A DNA stretch of 64,000 nucleotides. It comes from Phycisphaerae bacterium RAS1. GTDB taxonomy: Bacteria > Planctomycetota > Phycisphaerae > UBA1845 > Fen-1342. The position numbers and the translations under genes were made by a program. The notes beneath the pieces were generated by a model that was not told where the DNA came from, did no database searches, and was given only the letters and a program-made list of their open reading frames with translations. Of the stretch, positions 58,611-64,000 are shown piece after piece; position 1 is the first letter of the stretch, and every line of letters begins with the position of its first letter. The stretch covers positions 2,356,001 to 2,420,000 of the forward strand of contig SMLU01000001.1 in assembly GCA_007859745.1 (NCBI GenBank). The letters are read 5' to 3'.

Positions 58611-61430
58611 ATGCGAAACTCCAGCCAGCGCCTGTCGTTTTCCGCGCTTCTCGCCACCATGCTCGTCGGCTGCGCGCAAACCACGCCGACCGTGGCGCAG
58701 TCCTCGCCGGCGGAAAACCGCGTCGCTGCGGCCGAGCCGCTGCGCGTCGGAGCCTCCGCGGGAGAGACGCGGGACGCTGCGCGCACGCTCAAGCCTGACG
58801 ACTTCAAAGGCCTCGCCTGGCGCAGCGTCGGACCGGCCAACATGGGCGGGCGCGTGGCGGACGTCGCGATCAACCCGGGCAATGCGAAGACGTATTACGT
58901 CGGCTACGGCACCAGTGGGCTATTCAAGACCACCAACGCCGGAACGACGTTCGCAGCGCTTTTCGACAAGGAAGCCACGGCGTCGATCGGTTCCGTGGCC
59001 GCGGCCGACGCGCCCGGCGATTGGCCCGGCTGGAAGAGCGAGCCGCCGCCGCCCGCGCCGCTGACCGCCGAAGAGGAGAAAAACCGCGGCAAAGGCAAGA
59101 TCGTCTGGGTCGGCACCGGCGAGGGCAACGGCCGCAACAGCTCCTCCTACGGTCGCGGCGTCTATCGCTCGACGGACGGCGGCGCGACGTTCAAGAACGT
59201 CGGCCTGCCCGATTCGCACGACATTCCACGCCTCGCCGTCGATCCGCGAAGTCCGGACGTGTGCTACGTTGCTGCGCTCGGACATCTCTGGGGAGCGAAC
59301 GCCGAGCGAGGCATATACAAGACTTCCGACGGCGGTGCGACCTGGCAGCACGTGCTCAAGATTGATGAGAACACCGGAGCGATCGATGTGATCGTCGATC
59401 CGAAAAAACCGGACACCGTCTACGCCGCGATGTACCAGCGCCGCCGCACGGCCTGGAGCTTCAAGAGCGGCGGGACCGAGGGCGGCATCTATCGCTCACG
59501 CGACGCGGGCGCGACGTGGAGCAAACTCACCAACGGCCTGCCGGAGCAGACCGGCCGCATCGGATTGGACGCCTATGTCGGCAATCCGCAAATCGTCTAC
59601 GCCGTGATCGAGTCGGACCTGGGCGGCGCCGGCGTCGAGCCGTTTGACAACCGCAGCCGCAGCGGCGGCGTGTTTCGTTCCGAGGACGGCGGCGACACCT
59701 GGAAGCGCCTCAGTGAATTCACGCCGCGCAGTTTCTATTTCTCGAAAATTCGCATCGATCCGAAAAATGATCAGCGCGTCTACGTGCTCGGCTACGGCCT
59801 GTCGATTTCCGACGACGGCGGCAAGACCTTTCGCGCCGGCGGGGCACGCAAGCCGCACGGCGACCTGCACGCCATGGTCATCGACCCCGGCGACACCGAT
59901 CACCTTCTGCTCGGCACCGACGGCGGCGTCTACTCATCATTCGATCGCGGCCAGACGTGGAATTTTCTGAACTACCTCGCAACCGGCGAGTTCTACAACG
60001 TCGCCGTCGATAATAGCGACCCCTACCGCATCGGCGGCGGCCTTCAGGATAACGGCTCGTGGATCGGTCCCAGCGCCACCGGCTGGCAGGGGCGCGACGA
60101 GTTTTGGGATGAGGGTGCGACCGGCTTCGGCATCACGAACGCTGACTGGTGGTTCATCAATGACGGCGATGGATTTCACGTCGCCTTCGATCCGGCCGAT
60201 CGCAGCATCGTCTATGCCGAGTCGCAGGGCGGCGTGCTGGTTCGCATCCACCTCGACACCGGCCGTAGAAAGCTCATCAGGCCCGGCGAGAAAGAGGGCA
60301 ACCCGCGCTACCGCTTCAATTGGAACAGCCCGTTCCTCGTCTCGCCGCATGATGCGAGCGTGCTCTACCTCGGCGGCAATCACGTTTTCAAGCTGCTCGA
60401 GCGGGGCGAGCGCTGGGAGCGCATCAGCGACGATCTCTCGACGCGCGATCCGGCCAAGATCATGAGCGTCGGCTCAGACGCCGAGACGCACGGCACGGTC
60501 GTCTCCCTGGCCGAATCGCCGCTGAACAAAGGCACGCTCTGGGCCGGCACGGATGACGGACTGATCCACGTCACGCGCGATGACGGAAAAACGTGGACCA
60601 ACGTCACTCCCGCCGAAGTCAGCGGCTGGTACATCGCCAAGATCGAGCCGTCGCACCACGCGGCGGAAACGGCGTATGTCGCGGTAGACGGCCATCGCAA
60701 CGATCACATGGACCCGCACATCTTCATGACCGCCGACACGGGCAAGACCTGGAAAGCGATCGAAAGCGATCTGCCGAAGGGCGCCCACGTGAAGTGCATC
60801 CGCGAGGACCACTGGAACGCCGACGTGCTCTACGCCGGCAGCGAGCAGGCGGCGTACGTCTCCATCGATCGCGGGCAGCACTGGACGAAAATGAACGGCG
60901 AGTCGCTGCCGACCGTCGCGGTCGACGACATCGTGCAGCATCCGCGCGAGACAGACCTCGTGGCGGGGACTCATGGGCGGTCGATCTACGTCTTCGACGA
61001 CGCCTCGGCCCTGTCACAGACCACGCCGGCCGTACTCAGCAGCGAGCTGCACCTCTTCGCGCCGCTAGCGGCCAGGCCGCGCCTGTTCTTGGATTACCAG
61101 GGATTGTGGGGCGACCAGTTCTTCAAGGCGGCCAACCCGCCCGCGGGGGCGAAGATCAACTACTGGGTGCGTGAGTTCACCGGCGACCCGGTGACGATCA
61201 ACATCTCGACTACCGACGGCGTTCATGTTCGCAAGCTCACCGGTTCGAACCGGCCCGGCTACAACCGCGTGGTCTGGGACTTGCTGCAAGAGCCGTACGA
61301 TCGTCACGATTACTTGGATGAGACCATGCTGGGGCAAAAGCGATTCGTGCCGGCAGGGGAGTACCGGGTGACGATCAGCTACGGCAAACGCGTGGCGGCG
61401 ACGACCGTGCGCGTACTGGCGGGGCCGTAG
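58611..61430 (+). CDS. BNR/VPS10-like repeat lipoprotein (glycosidase-like propeller)
   Basis: A 939-residue exported protein. The signal LSFSALLATMLVGC ends in a lipobox. The mature protein carries at least nine Asp-box (S-x-D-x-G-x-T-W/F) repeats spread from about residue 190 to 770, for example STDGGATFKN, TSDGGATWQH, SRDAGATWSK, SEDGGDTWKR, SFDRGQTWNF and TRDDGKTWTN, so one or two beta-propellers are predicted. A C-terminal beta domain (ITINISTTDG-like VTINISTTDGVHVRKLTGSN) follows. Planctomycete genomes often annotate such proteins as glycosyl hydrolase or sortilin-like; catalysis is unproven. The ATG at 58611 has GGAG about nine bases upstream. Confidence 0.85.
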   Translation: MRNSSQRLSFSALLATMLVGCAQTTPTVAQSSPAENRVAAAEPLRVGASAGETRDAARTLKPDDFKGLAWRSVGPANMGGRVADVAINPGNAKTYYVGYGTSGLFKTTNAGTTFAALFDKEATASIGSVAAADAPGDWPGWKSEPPPPAPLTAEEEKNRGKGKIVWVGTGEGNGRNSSSYGRGVYRSTDGGATFKNVGLPDSHDIPRLAVDPRSPDVCYVAALGHLWGANAERGIYKTSDGGATWQHVLKIDENTGAIDVIVDPKKPDTVYAAMYQRRRTAWSFKSGGTEGGIYRSRDAGATWSKLTNGLPEQTGRIGLDAYVGNPQIVYAVIESDLGGAGVEPFDNRSRSGGVFRSEDGGDTWKRLSEFTPRSFYFSKIRIDPKNDQRVYVLGYGLSISDDGGKTFRAGGARKPHGDLHAMVIDPGDTDHLLLGTDGGVYSSFDRGQTWNFLNYLATGEFYNVAVDNSDPYRIGGGLQDNGSWIGPSATGWQGRDEFWDEGATGFGITNADWWFINDGDGFHVAFDPADRSIVYAESQGGVLVRIHLDTGRRKLIRPGEKEGNPRYRFNWNSPFLVSPHDASVLYLGGNHVFKLLERGERWERISDDLSTRDPAKIMSVGSDAETHGTVVSLAESPLNKGTLWAGTDDGLIHVTRDDGKTWTNVTPAEVSGWYIAKIEPSHHAAETAYVAVDGHRNDHMDPHIFMTADTGKTWKAIESDLPKGAHVKCIREDHWNADVLYAGSEQAAYVSIDRGQHWTKMNGESLPTVAVDDIVQHPRETDLVAGTHGRSIYVFDDASALSQTTPAVLSSELHLFAPLAARPRLFLDYQGLWGDQFFKAANPPAGAKINYWVREFTGDPVTINISTTDGVHVRKLTGSNRPGYNRVVWDLLQEPYDRHDYLDETMLGQKRFVPAGEYRVTISYGKRVAATTVRVLAGP

Positions 61431-61453
61431 CACCATCGGCTCTCCGCGGTCGA

Positions 61454-61513
61454 CCGATGTAGCCCTGCCGATGTAGCCCGACCGACGTAGCCCGGCCGCC
61501 CTCGGCCGGTTCC
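61454..61513. repeat. Direct-repeat cluster K
   Basis: CCGATGTAGCCC occurs at 61454-61465 and 61468-61479 and as CCGACGTAGCCC at 61482-61493, followed by GGCCGCCCTCGGCCGG, a short dyad. It follows the BNR gene on the same strand. The remaining 61514-61715 has no gene that I can support. Confidence 0.75.
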
Positions 61514-61715
61514 CCGGGCCTTGGACCTCCGCGGCCTTCCGCGCCGTCTTTCTGCCCGCGTGCGATTTGTAACAAACCGCCCCATCGCGTACGCTGAGCG
61601 CCGTTGAGCGGTCGGGCCTCCCGCCGATGCCAAGGGCTGCGCGGCCGCTGCTCGCTTCCGTTCGCGTCCATGTCGGCGCCGGGGGGCGATCGCCGACCGG
61701 AGTTTCTCCTTCGAG

Positions 61716-62840
61716 GTGCCCACCCAGGTGCAGAACACGACCGAACCCCTCCCGGCAGACAGCAGCAAGCGTGCGTTGAGATTCCAATCGCCCGACACGT
61801 TCCGCCAGGCCCTGCGGCGTCGCGTGGAGGACTATTTCGCGACGACCGGCCGGCGACCGCGCGATTGCCCGCGCATGTACGCCAAATCCGCGATCATCCT
61901 CACCGGCTGCACGGCCGCCTACGTCGTACTGGTCCTGCTCGCCGGCGTGTGGTGGCTGGCGATCCCGCTCGCGGTGATGCTGGGGCTGGCGCTGGCGTCG
62001 GCTGCGTTCAATATTCAGCACGACGGCGGCCACGGCGCCTATTCCGAACATCGCTGGATCAACAAGCTGGCGTCGCTGACGCTGGATCTGCTCGGCGGCA
62101 GCTCCTACATGTGGGCGCGCAAGCACAACTCCATTCATCACAGCTACACGAACGTCGCCGGGCACGACGACGATATCAACATCGGTCCACTCGGCCGCCT
62201 CTCGCCGCAGCAGAAACGCCTGCGCATTCACCGGCTGCAGCACATTTACCTGTGGGTGCTGTACGGGTTTCTGCCCGTCAAGTGGCACGTGTATGACGAT
62301 TTTCGCGATCTGGTCACCGGTCGCACCGGCGGCCATCATTTTCCGCGTCCGCGCGGCTGGGACCTGGCGACGTTCATCGGCGGAAAGCTGCTTTTCTTCT
62401 CGCTGGCGTTCGGGTTGCCGATGCTGCTGCATCCGTGGTGGTGTGTGCTGGTGTTCTACGGCATCGCTTCCTACGTCCAGGGGCTGACGCTGAGCGTGGT
62501 GTTCCAGATGGCGCACTGCGTCGAACAGGCCGAGTTTCCGCAGCCGCAGCCCGGCACCGGCCAGATCGAGACCTGCTGGGCGGAGCACCAGGTGGAAACG
62601 ACGGTGGATTTTGCTCCGCGCAACCGGCTGCTGGCGTGGTTTGTGGGCGGCCTGAACTTCCAGGTCGAGCACCACTTGTTCCCCCAGATATGCCACGTCC
62701 ACTACCCCGCGATCGCGCCGCTGGTGCGCGAGACCTGCCGTGAGTTCGGACTCACGTACAGATACTACGAGACATTCCTCGCGGGGCTGGTGTCGCACTA
62801 CCGCTGGCTGCGACGAATGGGTCGGCCGGTTCCCGCGTAG
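61716..62840 (+). CDS. Membrane fatty acid desaturase (front-end type, no cytochrome b5)
   Basis: A 374-residue membrane di-iron enzyme. The three histidine boxes are present: His102-Asp-Gly-Gly-His106 (NIQHDGGHGAYS), HNSIHHSYTN at 137-146, and QVEHHLFPQ near 320-330. Hydrophobic segments lie at about 56-100 and 215-260. The Gln in the third box is typical of delta-5/delta-6 front-end desaturases, which insert a double bond between an existing one and the carboxyl group. Electrons must come from a separate carrier. GTG 61716 is used; GTG 61728 is an alternative. Substrate unknown. Confidence 0.9.
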   Translation: MPTQVQNTTEPLPADSSKRALRFQSPDTFRQALRRRVEDYFATTGRRPRDCPRMYAKSAIILTGCTAAYVVLVLLAGVWWLAIPLAVMLGLALASAAFNIQHDGGHGAYSEHRWINKLASLTLDLLGGSSYMWARKHNSIHHSYTNVAGHDDDINIGPLGRLSPQQKRLRIHRLQHIYLWVLYGFLPVKWHVYDDFRDLVTGRTGGHHFPRPRGWDLATFIGGKLLFFSLAFGLPMLLHPWWCVLVFYGIASYVQGLTLSVVFQMAHCVEQAEFPQPQPGTGQIETCWAEHQVETTVDFAPRNRLLAWFVGGLNFQVEHHLFPQICHVHYPAIAPLVRETCREFGLTYRYYETFLAGLVSHYRWLRRMGRPVPA

Positions 62841-62887
62841 CGTGCGCGTGAAGTTGGGTGGGCCGGCCTCCGAGCTTCTGAACATTT

Positions 62888-62951
62888 GGGTGGGACGGGC
62901 GTCTCGCCCGTCGCCGCGATCTCAGGAACGGGCAAGATGCCCGTTCCACCC
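62888..62951. repeat. Family D palindrome, copy 2
   Basis: Left arm GGGTGGGACGGGCGTCTCGC (from 62888) matches copy 1 at 24911; the right arm (62927-62951, ACGGGCAAGATGCCCGTTCC) has diverged at several positions. It lies between the desaturase and the ammonium transporter. No gene is seen in 62841-63019. Confidence 0.85.
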
Positions 62952-63019
62952 GAAGAAGTTCACAGGCTTTCCGGCCGGCCTCGTTCCAGCCGGTCCCGTT
63001 GGTTAATGTATCGCGGCCC

Positions 63020-64000
63020 GTGACGCTCACACTGCTCCAATCCACGGCCCCGGCCATCGACGCCGGCAGCACCGCCTGGATGCTCACCAGCTCCGCGCTC
63101 GTGCTGCTCATGGTCCCCGGCCTGGCGCTCTTTTACGGCGGACTCGTCCGCCCCAAGAACATTCTCTCCACGATGATGCAGAGCTTCGTGGCGATGGCCG
63201 TGATCGGCCTTCAGTGGGTGCTGATCGGCTACGCGCTCAGCTTCGGCGCCAGCTTTGGCGGGCTGATCGGTTGGGACTGGAAGCTGGTCGGCCTGCACGG
63301 CCTGCCCTACACGGCCAACTACGCCGACAAGGCGATTCCCGAATACGTGTTCGTCATGTTTCAGGGCAAGTTCGCGATCATCACGCCGGCGCTGATCAGC
63401 GGGGCGATCGCCGAGCGGATCAAGTTTTCAGGATATGTGCTGTTCATCATTCTCTGGTCCACGCTGATCTATGATCCGCTGGCGCACTGGGTCTGGGCCA
63501 GCGGCGGCTGGCTGTTTCAGATGGGCGTGCTCGATTTCGCCGGCGGGACGGTGGTGCATATTTCGTCGGGCGTTTCGGCCCTCGTCCTCGCGCTGCTCGT
63601 GGGCAAGCGCCGCGACTATCCGCAAACCGCAATTCTGCCGAACAACCTGACGATGACGCTGACCGGGGCGGGGTTGCTTTGGTTCGGCTGGTTCGGCTTC
63701 AACGCGGGAAGCGCCGTGGCAGTCGAGCATCCGGTGGCCGGCGCAGTCGCGGGGCTGGCGTTCACGACAACGCAAACGGCGGCCGCCGCGGCGGCGCTCA
63801 CCTGGATGCTGATCGAATGGCTGCACCACGGTAAGCCGAGCAGCCTGGGGTTGGCGTCGGGGATTCTGGCCGGGCTGGTCGCGGTGACTCCGGCGGCCGG
63901 GCACATCACGCCGCTCTGGGCGATGCTGATGGGCGCGGTGGCGTCCGTGGTCTGCTTTGGCGCCTTGCAGCTCAAGCCGCGGCTGGGCTATGACGATTCA
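63020..64000 (+). CDS. amtB: Ammonium transporter (3' end outside window)
   Basis: An open frame of 327 residues from GTG 63020 to the window edge. Visible helices and signatures are STAWMLTSSALVLLMVPGLA, FYGGLVRPKNILSTMMQSF, ISGAIAERIKFSGYVLF and a conserved HWVWASGGWLFQ plus VVHISSGVSALV (channel His), then PNNLTMTLTGAGLLWFGWFG and NAGSAVAVEHPVAGAVAGLA. These match the Amt/Rh family, which conducts NH3/NH4+ across the inner membrane. A following glnK gene is usual but lies beyond the edge. The alternative ATG at 63006 is out of frame. Confidence 0.93.
   Translation, partial: MTLTLLQSTAPAIDAGSTAWMLTSSALVLLMVPGLALFYGGLVRPKNILSTMMQSFVAMAVIGLQWVLIGYALSFGASFGGLIGWDWKLVGLHGLPYTANYADKAIPEYVFVMFQGKFAIITPALISGAIAERIKFSGYVLFIILWSTLIYDPLAHWVWASGGWLFQMGVLDFAGGTVVHISSGVSALVLALLVGKRRDYPQTAILPNNLTMTLTGAGLLWFGWFGFNAGSAVAVEHPVAGAVAGLAFTTTQTAAAAAALTWMLIEWLHHGKPSSLGLASGILAGLVAVTPAAGHITPLWAMLMGAVASVVCFGALQLKPRLGYDDS

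Noticed and set aside
57500-58798. 432-codon plus-strand open frame
   Set aside because: Antisense to the glycosyltransferase 9 gene, with Arg/Gln/Gly-biased product.
61065-62885. 606-codon minus-strand open frame
   Set aside because: Overlaps the desaturase and the end of the BNR gene; both have strong signatures on the other strand.

Overview
The window looks like chromosomal DNA of a high-GC planctomycete, most likely of the Phycisphaerae type. The signs are a Minf_1886-family gene (a family I know from Planctomycetes and Verrucomicrobia), a secreted protein with a C-terminal dockerin-like Asp-rich repeat pair, a lipid-anchored BNR-repeat protein of a kind common in planctomycetes, a DUF3299-type protein and a three-subunit sdhC-A-B operon. 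No rRNA, tRNA, CRISPR array, integrase or transposase was seen.

Layout. 1-6768: plus-strand run with an Arg/Pro-rich gene tail, Minf_1886, an AI-2E-type permease, then a translationally coupled trio (51-aa membrane peptide, 610-aa unknown, 965-aa secreted barrel-like protein). 6859-12815: SpoIIE-type phosphatase, DUF192 lipoprotein, folD, hexapeptide acyltransferase, amidohydrolase and a lipoprotein. 13264-15814: secreted protein, ECF sigma factor with a coupled putative anti-sigma, divergent DUF3299 protein. 16286-25818: AsmA-like protein, class II aldolase, asd, M61-type peptidase, TPR protein and dockerin-like protein. 26220-34429: lipoprotein, 570-aa unknown, then a three-gene cassette whose domains resemble type VI/contractile-injection cargo and which ends in a 1434-aa protein with two HExxH zinc-protease motifs. 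34595-41878: sodium/solute symporter, metallo-beta-lactamase protein, nrdR plus a solitary ATP-cone protein, duplicated ABC permease, phosphodiesterase-type enzyme. 41910-46869: sdhC-sdhA-(AAA ATPase)-sdhB. 47025-58501: EAL protein, threonine-dehydrogenase-like SDR, flagellin, CBS protein, YbaK-like deacylase, ComF, CpaE-like ATPase, FG-GAP lipoprotein, family 9 glycosyltransferase. 58611-64000: BNR-repeat lipoprotein, fatty acid desaturase and the start of an ammonium transporter.

The most striking non-coding feature is a set of at least ten unrelated families of long, nearly perfect palindromes and repeat clusters. They occupy most intergenic junctions that lack translational coupling. Several families recur at distant sites, and some elements form the ends of genes: the stop codons of the AI-2E permease and the aldolase, and the only apparent starts of the symporter and the phosphodiesterase.

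The best candidates for undescribed biology are the dual-metalloprotease cassette (28479-34429), the palindrome system, the AAA ATPase inside the sdh operon, FolD with both catalytic Lys and Asp positions changed, and the NrdR plus ATP-cone pair behind a possible NrdR-box promoter. All calls come from reading the sequence. No database search was run.
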